From: Luteimonas rhizosphaericola
GTDB lineage: Bacteria; Pseudomonadota; Gammaproteobacteria; Xanthomonadales; Xanthomonadaceae
Direction of reading: 5' to 3'
NCBI RefSeq assembly: GCF_029888045.1
Contig: NZ_JARXRN010000025.1
Span: 216,368 to 280,367, forward strand
Length of the DNA stretch: 64,000 bases
Part shown: in pieces, positions 16,810 to 26,030 of the stretch
Numbering within the stretch: the first letter of the stretch is position 1
Layout: each line of letters begins with the position of its first letter
Translations under genes and position numbers: made by a program
The notes under the pieces: generated by a model
Told to the model about the DNA's origin: nothing
Database searches by the model: none
The model's input: only the letters and a program-made list of their open reading frames with translations

Positions 16810-18110
16810 GCGCAGCGGCCAAGCCGTCGATCTGGCGGGCGTTCACCCAGCCGGCGGCGTGGACGATGTTCTTCTTCGGCTTCGCCTCGGGCATGCCGTT
16901 CCTGCTGGTGGCCGGCACGCTGGCGTACTGGCTGAAGGAAAACGGCATCGAGCTGCGCAACATCACGCTCATCGCCAGCGCCGGCATGGCCTACACGCTC
17001 AAGTTCCTGTGGGCGCCGCTGGTGGACCGCTGGCGGCTGCCGCTGCTGGGCCGCCTCGGCCAGCGCCGCGGCTGGCTGCTGCTGGCGCTGGTGGTGGTGA
17101 CCGCGGGCCTGCTGCTGATGGCCCAGCTCACCCCCGACCGGCTGGCCGCATTCGTGTGGATCACGCTGATGACCGCGTTCGCCGGCGCCACGCTCGACAT
17201 CGCGGTCGACGCCTACCGGGTCGAGATCGCGCCCAACACCTCGCAGGGCGCGCTGGTGGCGACCTATTCGCTGGGCTACCGGATCGCGCTGATCGTCACC
17301 GGCGCGCTGGCGCTGGTGCTGGCCGACCACGTCGCCTGGCCGGTGGTGTACCGGGTGATGGCGCTGGTGATGCTGGTACCGCTGGCGGCGGTGCTGATCG
17401 CGCGCGAGCCGGACGTGGTGCGGGTGCGCGCCGAAACCTGGGCCCGGGGCCTGCGCGAGGGCGTGGTCGAACCCTTCGCCGACTTCTTCCGCCGCTTCGG
17501 CGGCGGGCTGGCGCTGGCGCTGCTGGCCTTCATCCTGCTGGCGAAGATCTCCGACCAGTCGCTGGGCGGCGGCATCATGGCGCCGTTCTACCTCGACCAG
17601 GGATTCACCAAGACCGAAATCGCCGCGGTGTCGAAGGTCTACGGCATCTGGATCGGAATCGTGGGCGTGTTCCTGGGCGGCATCGCCGTCGCCCGCTGGG
17701 GCGTGAAGTGGCCGCTGCTGGCGGGCGTGATCCTGGGCGCGGCCAGCAACCTGCTGTACCTGTGGCTGGTCGGCGCCGACGGCGACGTGTGGAAGCTCAC
17801 GGTGGTGATCTCGGGCGAGAACCTGGCCCAGGGCTTCCAGGGCACCACCCTGGTGGCGTTCCTTTCGGCCCTGGTCAACCAGCGCTTCACCGCCACCCAG
17901 TACGCGCTGTTCTCCTCGCTGGTGATGCTGCCGGGCAAGGTGCTGAGCGCGGTCTCGGGCGGGATCGTCGAGCAGGTCGGCTACGGGGTGTACTTCGCCA
18001 TCACCACCCTGGTGGCGGTGCCGGCGGTGGCGCTGTTCTTCTGGTTGAAACCCAGGCTGGTCCTGGCGGACGATGGCGTCGCGACGTCCGCCGCCGAGCC
18101 ACCGCCATGA
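16806..18110 (+). CDS. AmpG-like MFS permease
   Basis: A 434-residue inner-membrane permease with at least 12 hydrophobic segments. FFFGFASGMPFLLVAGTLAYWL at the start and KFLWAPLVDRW in the third segment are typical of AmpG, which imports GlcNAc-anhydro-MurNAc muropeptides for cell-wall recycling. TLDIAVDAYRVE and ISDQSLGGGIMAPFYLDQGF also fit. The GTG start overlaps the xth stop as GTGA. anmK, another recycling gene, lies 0.6 kb away on the opposite strand. The muropeptide substrate is inferred from family. Confidence 0.82.
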   Translation: MSAAAKPSIWRAFTQPAAWTMFFFGFASGMPFLLVAGTLAYWLKENGIELRNITLIASAGMAYTLKFLWAPLVDRWRLPLLGRLGQRRGWLLLALVVVTAGLLLMAQLTPDRLAAFVWITLMTAFAGATLDIAVDAYRVEIAPNTSQGALVATYSLGYRIALIVTGALALVLADHVAWPVVYRVMALVMLVPLAAVLIAREPDVVRVRAETWARGLREGVVEPFADFFRRFGGGLALALLAFILLAKISDQSLGGGIMAPFYLDQGFTKTEIAAVSKVYGIWIGIVGVFLGGIAVARWGVKWPLLAGVILGAASNLLYLWLVGADGDVWKLTVVISGENLAQGFQGTTLVAFLSALVNQRFTATQYALFSSLVMLPGKVLSAVSGGIVEQVGYGVYFAITTLVAVPAVALFFWLKPRLVLADDGVATSAAEPPP

Positions 18111-18370
18111 CCGACATCGTGCTCAGGGATGCCGACCCGGTGCTGGTCGACCGGATCCGCCGCGTGGCCGAGGCCCGCGGCTGGACCCTGCCGGCGGCGA
18201 TGCAGTACCTGCTCGAGCAGGGCCTGCACGTCTACGAGGGCGACGGGTCGGTGCGGCTGGACCTGAGCGAGGCCGACGCGCTGCAGGCCGCGATCGCCGC
18301 GCTGGAGCAGATCCCGAGCGATCCGGGCTACGCGGCGATCGGTCGGGTGGGGCCGCCCGCCGGGGGGTGA
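18107..18370 (+). CDS. Small ribbon-helix-helix-like protein
   Basis: An 87-residue product starting at an ATG that overlaps the AmpG-like stop as ATGA. Residues 3-39 (VLRDADPVLVDRIRRVAEA, then RGWTLPAAMQYLLEQGL) have the strand-helix-helix pattern of Arc/MetJ-type DNA-binding antitoxins. The rest is acidic and helical. No toxin gene lies beside it, so an orphan regulator is as likely as an antitoxin. Function is not assigned. Confidence 0.6.
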   Translation: MTDIVLRDADPVLVDRIRRVAEARGWTLPAAMQYLLEQGLHVYEGDGSVRLDLSEADALQAAIAALEQIPSDPGYAAIGRVGPPAGG

Positions 18371-18427
18371 GGGGCGTTGCGTCACCGCGGAGCGCCTGCA
18401 AGCGGCCGCGGTGCCGTGCGGGCGGGT

Positions 18428-18604
18428 TCAGCGGCGTCGCGGCGGACCCTTCGCCTGCCCCAGCGCGAGGATCGCAGCGACGACCAAAATCAGGCCGCCG
18501 GCGAGCTGCAGGCCGGTATTGACGGTGTAGAGGCCGGTCGCGAGGACCAGCCCGCCCGCGACCAGCAGGGCGAACGTCGATGGCGGCACCCGGCGGAGGT
18601 CCAT
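18428..18604 (-). CDS. Small two-helix membrane protein
   Basis: A 58-residue open frame starting MDLRRVPPST and ending AKGPPRRR. It has two hydrophobic stretches, FALLVAGGLVLATGLYTV and LQLAGGLILVVAAILALG, joined by a short polar turn, and basic ends. The pattern is typical of real mini membrane proteins rather than of a shadow frame. A GGGGCGATGCC-type region precedes the ATG without a clear ribosome site. The neighbours are the RHH-like gene (convergent) and anmK (65 bp away, upstream on the same strand). I do not recognise the family. Confidence 0.5.
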   Translation of the reverse strand: MDLRRVPPSTFALLVAGGLVLATGLYTVNTGLQLAGGLILVVAAILALGQAKGPPRRR

Positions 18605-18668
18605 GGGGCGATGCCTCGTGGCGAGGGGTCATGCCCGACACAACGCGAACCGCGCCCCGGCGCGGCAA

Positions 18669-19769
18669 TCACGCCGGATAGAGGCCGCCCAGCACGCGCG
18701 GCCCCGCCGCGCCGGTCACGCTGGGCAGGTTGCCGGGCAGGCCGAGCAGGGTCTGCCGCGCCAGCCAGGCGAAGCCCATGGCCTCGACGTGGTCGGGATC
18801 GATCCCGTGCGCCGCGGTGGACTCGACGATCGCGTCCGGCAGCGCCGCCGCGAGCGCGGCCATCAGCACCGGATTGTGCACGCCGCCGCCGCAGGCGATC
18901 ACGCGCCGGGTGCCCGGCTGGCTCGCCTGCAGGGCGGTGGCCACGGTGCGCGCGGTCAGCGCGTTGAGCGTGGCCTGCACGTCGGCGGCCGCTTCGTCGC
19001 CGCGCAGCCGCGCCTCGACCCAGCCGAGATGGAAGTGGTCGCGCCCGGTGGACTTGGGCGGCGGCTGCGTGAACCAGTCGTCGTCGAGCAGGCGTCCGAG
19101 CAGGCCCTGGTCGACCCGGCCGCCGGCGGCGAACGCGCCCCCCTGGTCGAAGGCCTGGTCGAGGTGGCGCAGCGTCCAGGCGTCCATCAGCGCATTGGCC
19201 GGGCCGGTGTCGAAGCCGTGCACCTCGCCCCGGGCCGGCAGCAGGGTCAGGTTGGCGATGCCGCCGAGGTTGAGCACCGCGCGGTCCTCGTCGGCCGCGT
19301 GCAGCAGCGCGGCGTGCAGGCCCGGCAGCAGGGGCGCGCCGTGGCCGCCGGCGGCGATGTCGCGCCGGCGCAGGTCGGCCACGGTGGTGATCCCGGTGCG
19401 TTCGGCGATGGTCGAGGGATCGCCGAGCTGCAGGGTGAACGGATACGGCCCCCAGGGGCGATGGCGCAGGGTCTGGCCGTGCGAGCCGATCGCGCGGACC
19501 GCGTGCGCCGGGGTGCCGCTGTCGGCGAGTGCGAGGTTGGCGGCTTCGGCGAAGGCGCGCGCGACGCGCACGTCGAGTTCGGCGATCGCGTCCAGCGACA
19601 GCGACGCGCCCTGCTGGCCGAGCGCCACCAGCTGCGCGCGCAGCATCGGATCCCAGGGATAGGTGCGGCCGAACACGAGCCGCGCAGGGCCATCGTCGAA
19701 ACGCACCAGGGCAGCGTCGATGCCGTCGGCGCTGGTGCCGGAAATCAGGCCGAGATAGAGGTCAGACAT
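18669..19769 (-). CDS. anmK: Anhydro-N-acetylmuramic acid kinase
   Basis: A 366-residue sugar kinase of the ASKHA fold that phosphorylates anhydro-MurNAc recovered from peptidoglycan to MurNAc-6-phosphate. The start [21 protein letters not shown] carries the phosphate-binding motif. [11 protein letters not shown] and [13 protein letters not shown] are family blocks, and [13 protein letters not shown] lies near the end. The length is normal. TAGAAT ends 6 nt before the ATG, suggesting a leaderless mRNA. The gene is followed upstream by mepM on the same strand, with a 417-bp gap. Confidence 0.96.
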   Translation of the reverse strand: MSDLYLGLISGTSADGIDAALVRFDDGPARLVFGRTYPWDPMLRAQLVALGQQGASLSLDAIAELDVRVARAFAEAANLALADSGTPAHAVRAIGSHGQTLRHRPWGPYPFTLQLGDPSTIAERTGITTVADLRRRDIAAGGHGAPLLPGLHAALLHAADEDRAVLNLGGIANLTLLPARGEVHGFDTGPANALMDAWTLRHLDQAFDQGGAFAAGGRVDQGLLGRLLDDDWFTQPPPKSTGRDHFHLGWVEARLRGDEAAADVQATLNALTARTVATALQASQPGTRRVIACGGGVHNPVLMAALAAALPDAIVESTAAHGIDPDHVEAMGFAWLARQTLLGLPGNLPSVTGAAGPRVLGGLYPA

Positions 19770-19775
19770 GGCGGG

Positions 19776-19781
19776 ATTCTA
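19776..19781 (-). promoter_or_regulatory. -10 box of a putative leaderless anmK mRNA
   Basis: TAGAAT on the minus strand followed by CCCGCC and the ATG at 19769. Hexamer and spacing match those before the SDR gene. No convincing -35. Confidence 0.45.
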
Positions 19782-20186
19782 CGGGGCGGCATGCGCGGCC
19801 AGCGGACGTCTTGCACCGGACCGGACGCATGCGGGTGCGGCCAGGCGCGCCGGTGTTGGCCGATAGCGGCGCGTTGCGCCGGCGCGGTGGCAAGGGCCAG
19901 GACGATCTGCGCGGATGGCGTGAGGTGCGATCCGCCCGGGACGCGGATCGACCCCGGGGCGCGCTTCGCTTGTGCGGGCGACGCCGGGATCAGGGCCATC
20001 TTCGCGTGACGGCACCGAAGGACGTGCCGCCGGAGCGGCGTCTGCGGATCGAAGGGGCGGGCCGTTCACCGTCGTCGCACCCGCCGTCGACGCGTTCGCG
20101 GCCTGCGGGCCGCGTATGCGGCGGGTCCCCCCGGGCGCGCTTCGCTTACCCGGGCTACGCGATGGTGCTGCGCGTCGCGCGGGCGC
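19782..20186. other. Spacer between mepM and anmK with a REP copy
   Basis: About 405 bp with no gene I can support. It contains one family-A REP copy in reverse orientation (20130-20158) and a decayed relative near 19955-19982 that keeps CGCGCTTCGCTT. The REP hairpin sits 28 bp past the mepM stop and may act as its transcript end. Confidence 0.5.
20130..20158 (-). repeat. REP-like palindrome, family A
   Basis: Reverse-oriented copy with one substitution in the stem (CCCGGGC instead of CCCGGGT at its left end), ending TTACCCGGGCTAC. It lies just beyond the mepM stop codon. Confidence 0.7.
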
Positions 20187-21668
20187 TCAGCCGCGCTTGC
20201 CGCGCGGCGCGGTGGCGGCGGCGACGCGGCGGTCGGCGTCCGCCGCCTCGGGCACGCTGGCGTAGATGATTTCCTCGACTTCGCGGATGCGCTCCAGCGC
20301 CGGACCGGTCTGGGCGCGGAACTGCGCCAGCGCGGTGCCGCTCAGCGGCTCGGGCGGCGGCATGGTGTGCTGCAGCGGGTTGCGGTGCACGCCGTTGACG
20401 CGGAATTCGTAGTGCAGGTGCGGGCCGGTGGACAGGCCGGTTGAGCCGACGAATCCGATCACGTCACCCTGCGAGACGCGCTGGCCGCGCTTGAGCTTGG
20501 CGGTGCGCGACATGTGCGCATACAGCGTGGTGTGGCCCTTGCCGTGGTCGAGCACCACGGTGTTGCCGTAGCCGCCGTGCCAGCCGGCCGAGACCACTCG
20601 CGCGTCGCCCGCGGCCATGATCGGGGTGCCGCTGCGGGCGGCGTAGTCCACGCCCTTGTGCATGCGCTGGGTGCCCAGCACCGGATGCCGGCGGTTGCCG
20701 AAACGCGAGCTCAGGCGCGCGTACTGGATCGGGCTGCGGATGAAGCTCTTCTTCAGCGGCCGGCCCTCGGCGGAGAAATACTCGCCCTTGCCGTCGCGCT
20801 CGAAGCGGATCGCGGTGAACGGCTTGCCCTTGGCGGTGAACACCGCCGCGGTCACCGGGCCGGAACGGATCAGCTCGCCCTCGCGCCAGGTCTGCTCGAC
20901 CACCACGCTGAAGCGGTCGCCGGAGGTCACGTCGCGGTCGAAGTCGATGTCGTACTTGAACACCTCGTCGGTCAGGGTGTTGATCACCGACGGGCTCAGG
21001 CCCAGCTTGCGCGCGGAATGGAACAGCGACTTGCCGACCTTGCCGCTCACCACCGCGGTGCGCACTTCGACCGGACGCTCGATCACCTGTTCGGCGACCC
21101 GGTCGCCGGCCAGCGACAGTTCCACCCGCTGGGTGTCGTTGCGGTCGTAGCGGAACGCCAGCAGGCGGCCGTCGGCGGCCTGGTCGAACGCGAGTTCGGC
21201 GCCCGGGCGCAGCCGGGCCAGCGCCTGCCGGTCGTCCGAGGCCTCGAGCAGCCGGTGCAGGGTGGCGGCGGGAATGCCGCGCGCCTCGAAGATCGAGCCG
21301 AGGGTCTGGCCGGATTCCACCTTGACCACCTCCCAGCTGCGCTGGGCCTGCGCGGCGCGGGTCGCCTTGGGCAGCGGCGGCAGCGGCAGGGCCAGGGTGG
21401 TCAGCGCCGGCCCGTGGTCGGCGACGCGCATGGCGTTGGAAAAGCCCGGCACCAGGCCGATGACCAGCGCACCGAGCGTGGCGAACAGGCTGGCGTGCGC
21501 CCAGTCGCGCCGGCTCCAGCGGCCGTTGAACGAGAAGCGCGCACCGGCATCGCCGGCATCGGCCAGTCGCTGTTCGTTGGCGGTGTTCTGCGCGGCGGCC
21601 CGGAGGTTGTGCTGGCGGACGGCCTGGTGATGGGCGACGTCCGACGACATCTGGGGCGGCTGCGTCAT
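20187..21668 (-). CDS. mepM: M23 murein endopeptidase, membrane-anchored (MepM-type)
   Basis: A 493-residue protein with one transmembrane helix (about 55-78), an OapA/LysM-like segment ([20 protein letters not shown]), a linker domain and a C-terminal LytM domain. Zn ligands are seen in MHKGVDYA (HxxxD, about residue 338) and LYAHM, then in GPHLHYEF (HxH, about residue 419). The active site is thus intact, and the protein should cleave cross-links in the periplasm to allow wall growth. Start ATG at 21668 ([14 protein letters not shown]). The anmK-mepM-tyrS order matches Pseudomonas. A good promoter lies at 21711-21739. Confidence 0.9.
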   Translation of the reverse strand: MTQPPQMSSDVAHHQAVRQHNLRAAAQNTANEQRLADAGDAGARFSFNGRWSRRDWAHASLFATLGALVIGLVPGFSNAMRVADHGPALTTLALPLPPLPKATRAAQAQRSWEVVKVESGQTLGSIFEARGIPAATLHRLLEASDDRQALARLRPGAELAFDQAADGRLLAFRYDRNDTQRVELSLAGDRVAEQVIERPVEVRTAVVSGKVGKSLFHSARKLGLSPSVINTLTDEVFKYDIDFDRDVTSGDRFSVVVEQTWREGELIRSGPVTAAVFTAKGKPFTAIRFERDGKGEYFSAEGRPLKKSFIRSPIQYARLSSRFGNRRHPVLGTQRMHKGVDYAARSGTPIMAAGDARVVSAGWHGGYGNTVVLDHGKGHTTLYAHMSRTAKLKRGQRVSQGDVIGFVGSTGLSTGPHLHYEFRVNGVHRNPLQHTMPPPEPLSGTALAQFRAQTGPALERIREVEEIIYASVPEAADADRRVAAATAPRGKRG

Positions 21669-21710
21669 GGCGAAAATCCGGGTATGGCGTGACGGGCGCG
21701 TCAGCGGCGT

Positions 21711-21739
21711 ACCATAAGCACATGAACTGGGAGCGTCAA
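21711..21739 (-). promoter_or_regulatory. Sigma-70-type promoter of mepM
   Basis: On the minus strand TTGACG, 17 nt, TATGGT, placing the transcription start about 36 nt before the mepM ATG. It is the best consensus match I found in the window, in an unusually AT-rich stretch for this genome. Confidence 0.6.
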
Positions 21740-21850
21740 ACCCTTGTTGCCCAAGGGTTTTGCGCGCGCACACTTGTTAACGGGACTTTTACGATTTCTT
21801 ATGACAGGCATCACATCCCTGAAGCCGGGCGCTGCGCGCCGGGTCTCCCC

Positions 21851-23068
21851 GTGAGCGGCCCGGCGACCGACGCCGCCCTGGAACTGCTGGCCCGGGGCGC
21901 CGACGAGATCCTCAAGCCCGGGGAGCTGGCCGCGCGACTGGACGAAGGCCGCCCGCTGCGCGTCAAGGCCGGCTTCGACCCCACCGCCCCAGACCTGCAC
22001 CTGGGCCACACGGTGCTGCTGAACAAGATGCGGCAGTTCCAGGACCTGGGCCATCAGGTCGTGTTCCTGATCGGCGACTTCACCGGGATGATCGGCGACC
22101 CGTCGGGCAAGAGTGCAACCCGCAAGCCGCTGACCCGCGAGGACGTGCTCGAGAACGCACGGACCTATGAGTCGCAGGTGTTCAAGGTGCTCGACCGCGA
22201 CCGCACCGAGGTGCGCTTCAACAGCGAATGGTTCGGCGCGATGTCGGCGGCCGACATGATCCGCCTCGCCGGCCAGCACACGGTGGCGCGCATGCTCGAG
22301 CGCGACGACTTCGCCAAGCGCTATGCGGCGCAGCAGCCGATCGCGATCCACGAGTTCCTCTATCCGCTGGTGCAGGGCTACGACTCGGTCGCGCTGCGCG
22401 CGGACGTGGAGCTCGGCGGCACCGACCAGAAGTTCAACCTGCTGATGGGCCGCGGCCTGCAGGAAGCGCACGGACAGGCGCCGCAGGTGGTGCTGACCAT
22501 GCCGCTGCTCGAGGGGCTGGACGGCGTCAACAAGATGAGCAAGTCGCTGGGCAACTACATCGGCATCGCCGAAGCCCCGATCGACATCGTCAACAAGACC
22601 ATGAAGATCGGCGACGACCTGATGTGGCGGTGGATCGACCTGCTGAGCTTCGAGATCTCGATCGACGAGGCGGAGCGGCTCAAGGCCGGCGTGGCCGCGG
22701 GACTGAACCCGCGCGAGATCAAGCTGCGCCTGGCGCGCGAGCTGGCGGCGCGCTTCCACGACGCGAGCGCGGCCGAAACCGCGATCGCCGGCTGGCATGC
22801 GGCGGTCACCGGCCAGGGCGACACCTCGCTGCTGCCGCTGCAGGACGTGGCGGTGCCCGCCGAGGGCCTGCGCGTGGCCGCGCTGCTGACCGCCGCCGGC
22901 ATCACGCCGTCCAATTCGGAGGCCAACCGCAAGCTCAGGGAGGGCGCGGTGAAGATCGACGGCGCCGTGGTGGAGGACGCGGGCCTGGTGCTGGCGCCGG
23001 GCTTCGAAGGCGTGCTGCAGGTGGGCAAGCGCAACTTCGCGCGGGTGCGGCTCGTCACCGCGGCATGA
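21851..23068 (+). CDS. tyrS: Tyrosyl-tRNA synthetase
   Basis: A 405-residue class I synthetase that charges tRNA-Tyr. The HIGH-like motif is HLGH in [16 protein letters not shown], the tyrosine pocket includes [13 protein letters not shown] and the KMSKS motif is NKMSKSLGN. The C-terminal S4 domain binds tRNA ([20 protein letters not shown]). I chose GTG at 21851 because family similarity begins there; the frame is open to 21689 but that extension looks non-coding. The 130-bp leader holds a CCCTTG/CAAGGG hairpin (21741-21757) and a poor promoter candidate (TTGTTA at 21774, TTATGA at 21799). Confidence 0.94.
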   Translation: MSGPATDAALELLARGADEILKPGELAARLDEGRPLRVKAGFDPTAPDLHLGHTVLLNKMRQFQDLGHQVVFLIGDFTGMIGDPSGKSATRKPLTREDVLENARTYESQVFKVLDRDRTEVRFNSEWFGAMSAADMIRLAGQHTVARMLERDDFAKRYAAQQPIAIHEFLYPLVQGYDSVALRADVELGGTDQKFNLLMGRGLQEAHGQAPQVVLTMPLLEGLDGVNKMSKSLGNYIGIAEAPIDIVNKTMKIGDDLMWRWIDLLSFEISIDEAERLKAGVAAGLNPREIKLRLARELAARFHDASAAETAIAGWHAAVTGQGDTSLLPLQDVAVPAEGLRVAALLTAAGITPSNSEANRKLREGAVKIDGAVVEDAGLVLAPGFEGVLQVGKRNFARVRLVTAA

Positions 23069-23093
23069 CGAGGCGCCCGCCAGGCTGGCGGGC

Positions 23094-23639
23094 ATGGACC
23101 CCGGAATCGCACAACAACTGGACGTGGTCGCCAGCATGGCGATCGCGATGCTGCTCGGTGGCCTGATCGGGTTCGAGCGCGAACTCAAGCGCAGGCCGGC
23201 GGGCTTCCGCACCCACATGCTCGTGGCCGGCGCGTCGGCGCTGCTGGTCGGCGTCGGCCGGCTGACGGTCGAGGCGCAGGCGGGTTCGCCGGCCAGCGGG
23301 ATCATGCAGGTCGATCCGCTGCGCCTGGTCGAGGCGGTGATCGCCGGCGTGGCGTTCATCGGCGCCGGGACGATCTTCGGCGAGAGCCGCCGCGGGGGCG
23401 AGACCATCTCCGGCATCACCACCGCCGCCTCGCTGCTCACGGTGGCGGTGATCGGCGTGGCCGCGGGACTGGACTACTACCTGGTCGCCGGCACCGCCAC
23501 CGCGCTGTCGCTGTTCGTGCTGGTCGCGCTGTCGTGGTGGGAAAAGCGCAAGGGCCTGCAGGAGGCCGCGAAGGACCCGCAGGCCGCGGTGTCGCAGGCG
23601 CCCAGCGCCGAGGATCCGGCGCGCGTCAGGCGACGCTGA
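23094..23639 (+). CDS. MgtC/SapB-family membrane protein
   Basis: A 181-residue inner-membrane protein with about five hydrophobic segments. The MgtC core is recognisable: MLLGGLIGFERELKRRPAGF, RTHMLVAGASALL, GVAFIGAGTIF and ISGITTAASLL. Family members help cells cope with low magnesium and modulate ATP synthase in some pathogens; a transport role is doubtful. It follows tyrS by 25 bp and its 3' end overlaps the convergent MAPEG gene by 14 bp. Confidence 0.85.
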   Translation: MDPGIAQQLDVVASMAIAMLLGGLIGFERELKRRPAGFRTHMLVAGASALLVGVGRLTVEAQAGSPASGIMQVDPLRLVEAVIAGVAFIGAGTIFGESRRGGETISGITTAASLLTVAVIGVAAGLDYYLVAGTATALSLFVLVALSWWEKRKGLQEAAKDPQAAVSQAPSAEDPARVRRR

Positions 23640-24024
23640 GCGCCGCCAGGCCGAGCAGGCCGAGCACGCAGGCGTAGCCCGTGATCCACGCCAGGCTGCG
23701 CCACCGCGGCAGGTCCGCCAGGTAGCACACGCCGTGCGCGATGCGCAGGACCACGAATGCCACCGCCAGCAGCGCGATCCGGCCCGGGTCCACGCCCGCC
23801 AGCTGCGCCATCACCACGCCGGCGGCGAACGGCGCGAATGCCTCGAATGCATTGAGGTGCGCGGCGTTCGCGCGCTGCACGCGGTAGTTGCCCTCCTGCT
23901 TGCCGAGCCACGCGCGCGGATTGCGGTTGTTGTAGCCGGGCGCGCCGGTCTTGGCGAAGGCGACCCACACGTAGGGCAGCAGGGCGGCGATGAGCACGCA
24001 CCAGTAGGCGGTGGCGAGGGTCAT
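23626..24024 (-). CDS. MAPEG-family membrane protein
   Basis: A 132-residue protein with four predicted helices, the MAPEG size and topology. TGAPGYNNRNPRAWL followed by RVQRANAAHLNAFEAFAPFA is the family core (R-x-x-R-A-x-x-N). Eukaryotic relatives act on glutathione and eicosanoids, while bacterial members mostly have no known substrate. ATG at 24024; CCGGAGACC upstream serves as a ribosome site and TCTAAT near 24053-24058 as a possible -10. Its end overlaps the mgtC-like gene tail to tail. Confidence 0.85.
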   Translation of the reverse strand: MTLATAYWCVLIAALLPYVWVAFAKTGAPGYNNRNPRAWLGKQEGNYRVQRANAAHLNAFEAFAPFAAGVVMAQLAGVDPGRIALLAVAFVVLRIAHGVCYLADLPRWRSLAWITGYACVLGLLGLAALSVA

Positions 24025-24206
24025 GGCGTCGGCGGTCTCCGGCAGGAATGCCAGATTAGAGCAGGACGGGCGCGCCCCGTCGCCCGATGGTGCCGATGCC
24101 GGCGCGCGCCCCGGCCACCCTGCAGGCGGATCGGCGCAGGGTGCGGCGGACAGCCTCCACGTTGCGTGGGACGCACGGGGCACGACGTCGCGGGACGGAT
24201 ACGGAA

Positions 24207-24227
24207 ACGGCGCCGCATGGGCGCCGT
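24207..24227 (-). terminator. Hairpin terminator after the M28 peptidase gene
   Basis: ACGGCGCC (24207-24214) pairs perfectly with GGCGCCGT (24220-24227) around a 5-nt loop, about 33 bp past the stop of the leftward peptidase gene. On that strand TTCCGT follows, only a weak T-tract. Confidence 0.5.
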
Positions 24228-24259
24228 CTCCGGGAGGCCGCGCGGCGCCCCGCTGCGCG

Positions 24260-25960
24260 CTATTCGAGCGCGGCCCGCTGCGCGTCGCGCGCGGCCTTGA
24301 ACGGGTTGCCGTCGTACCAGTTCGGCCACTGGCCGCCGTCGGCCAGGTCCAGGCCGACGGAGAACAGCAGTTCCAGGTCCTCGACGATGCCGTCGAACTT
24401 CCAGCCTGCGTGGATCTCGTCGCCCGGCTGGTGGTAGCGGCTGGCGTACTCGTCGTTCGCCGTCTTGCCGGCCTCCGCGCCGCCCTCGAGCAGGTCGCTG
24501 CCGCCCTTGGCGTACAGCGCCGGCACGCCGGCCTTGGCGAAGTTGAAGTGGTCGGAGCGGAAGTAGAAGCCGCCGGCCGGGTTGCCTTCCTCCACCAGGG
24601 TGCGCTGCTGCTTGTCGGCGTGCGCCTTGAGGATGTCCTCCAGCGCCGAATTGCCCTTGCCGGTGACCACCACGTCGCGCGAACGCCCGGCGACGCTCAT
24701 CGCGTCGAGGTTGATCACGCCGACGGTCTTCTCCAGCGCGAAGCCCGGCTGGGCGACGTAGAACTTCGAGCCCAGCAGGCCCGACTCCTCCAGCGTCACC
24801 GCCAGGAACACCACCGAGCGCTGCGGCTGCGCGGACTGCTTGAAGCGCTCGGCGATCTCGATGATGCCGGCCACGCCGGTGGCGTTGTCGACCGCGCCGT
24901 TGTAGATCGTGTCGCCTTCGCCCTCGTGCTTGCCCAGGTGGTCCCAGTGGGCGAGGTAGATCACCGACTCCTCCGGCGCCTGGGTGCCCGGGATGTAGCC
25001 GATCACGTTCTGCGAGGATTTCTGCTCGACCGTGCTGGCGAGGTCGAACGAGACCTTCGCCGTCAGCGGCACGGCCTTGAAGCCGCGGCGGTTGGCGGCG
25101 GCGTACTGCGCTTTCAGGTCGAGCCCGGATTCGGAGAACAGCTGCTGCGCCACCTCGCCGGTGATCCAGCCCTGTGCCGGCAGGCGCGGCTCGGGATCGT
25201 CCTCGGCGCGCAGGTCGAACTGGGCGCCCGACCAGGAATTCTTCACCACGTCCCAGCCGTAGGAGGCGCCTTCGGTGTCGTGGATGATCAGCGCGGCGGC
25301 GGCGCCCTGGCGCGCGGCTTCCTCGAACTTGTAGGTCCAGCGGCCGTAGTAGGTCATCCGGTTGCCTTCGAACAGGCTCTCGTCGCCGGCATGGAAGCCC
25401 GGGTCGTTGACCAGGATCACGACGGTCTTGCCCTTCACGTCGAGGCCGGCGTAGTCGTTCCAGTCCTGTTCGGGGGCGTTAACGCCGTAGCCGACGAACA
25501 CCAGCTCGCTGTCGGCCACCGCGACCTGCGTCTTGCCGGTGCGGGTGCCGATCACCATGTCGCTGCCGAACTTCAGCTCGCGGGTGGCGCCGCCGCTGTC
25601 CAGGCGCAGCACGGTCGCCTCGTCGGCGGTGGTCTCCACCATCGGCACGGTCTGGAAATAGGTGCCGTTGTCGCCGCCCGGCTCCAGGCCGATGCGCTCG
25701 TACTGGGCCTTGATGTACTCGACCGTCTTCTCTTCGCCGGCCGAACCGGGGGCGCGGCCCTCGAACTCGTCGGACGCGAGCGTGGTGACCAGGGCGCGGA
25801 CGTCGTCGGCGTCGATCTCCGGCTTGAAGGTGTGCGCGTCGGGCGCGGGCGCCTCGGCGACGGGCGGGGCGGGCGTGTCGGCGGCCTCGGGCGCGGGCGC
25901 GCGGTTGCACGCGGCCAGCAGCAGGCTGCCGCTGCACAGCAGGATCAGGGAATGGCGCAT
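24260..25960 (-). CDS. M28-family metallopeptidase lipoprotein
   Basis: A 566-residue lipoprotein. The lipobox LLLAAC makes Cys18 the acylated residue, followed by a Pro/Ala linker. A protease-associated domain lies at about 130-290 and the M28 domain beyond it. The dinuclear zinc ligands are visible: AHWDHLG (about 338), DNATG, LEESG with the catalytic Glu pair (about 388), NLDAM (about 416) and SRYHQPGDE (about 510). M28 enzymes of this type are aminopeptidases that act on extracytoplasmic peptides; substrate preference is not readable. GGAG precedes the ATG at 25960 and a TAGAAT box lies at 25988-25993. Confidence 0.9.
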   Translation of the reverse strand: MRHSLILLCSGSLLLAACNRAPAPEAADTPAPPVAEAPAPDAHTFKPEIDADDVRALVTTLASDEFEGRAPGSAGEEKTVEYIKAQYERIGLEPGGDNGTYFQTVPMVETTADEATVLRLDSGGATRELKFGSDMVIGTRTGKTQVAVADSELVFVGYGVNAPEQDWNDYAGLDVKGKTVVILVNDPGFHAGDESLFEGNRMTYYGRWTYKFEEAARQGAAAALIIHDTEGASYGWDVVKNSWSGAQFDLRAEDDPEPRLPAQGWITGEVAQQLFSESGLDLKAQYAAANRRGFKAVPLTAKVSFDLASTVEQKSSQNVIGYIPGTQAPEESVIYLAHWDHLGKHEGEGDTIYNGAVDNATGVAGIIEIAERFKQSAQPQRSVVFLAVTLEESGLLGSKFYVAQPGFALEKTVGVINLDAMSVAGRSRDVVVTGKGNSALEDILKAHADKQQRTLVEEGNPAGGFYFRSDHFNFAKAGVPALYAKGGSDLLEGGAEAGKTANDEYASRYHQPGDEIHAGWKFDGIVEDLELLFSVGLDLADGGQWPNWYDGNPFKAARDAQRAALE

Positions 25961-26030
25961 CGGTGACTCCGGTCGAACGGTGCGCCGATTCTACGCGTCC
26001 CCGACCACCGCGCCCGCGTCGCCGGCCGGA

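Noticed and set aside
19745-19999. 84-codon minus-strand frame upstream of anmK
   Set aside because: Proline- and arginine-rich without features, and it covers the likely anmK promoter.
21741-21850. T-box or other riboswitch upstream of tyrS
   Set aside because: Only a short 6-bp hairpin is present and no T-box consensus; T-boxes are not expected in this lineage.
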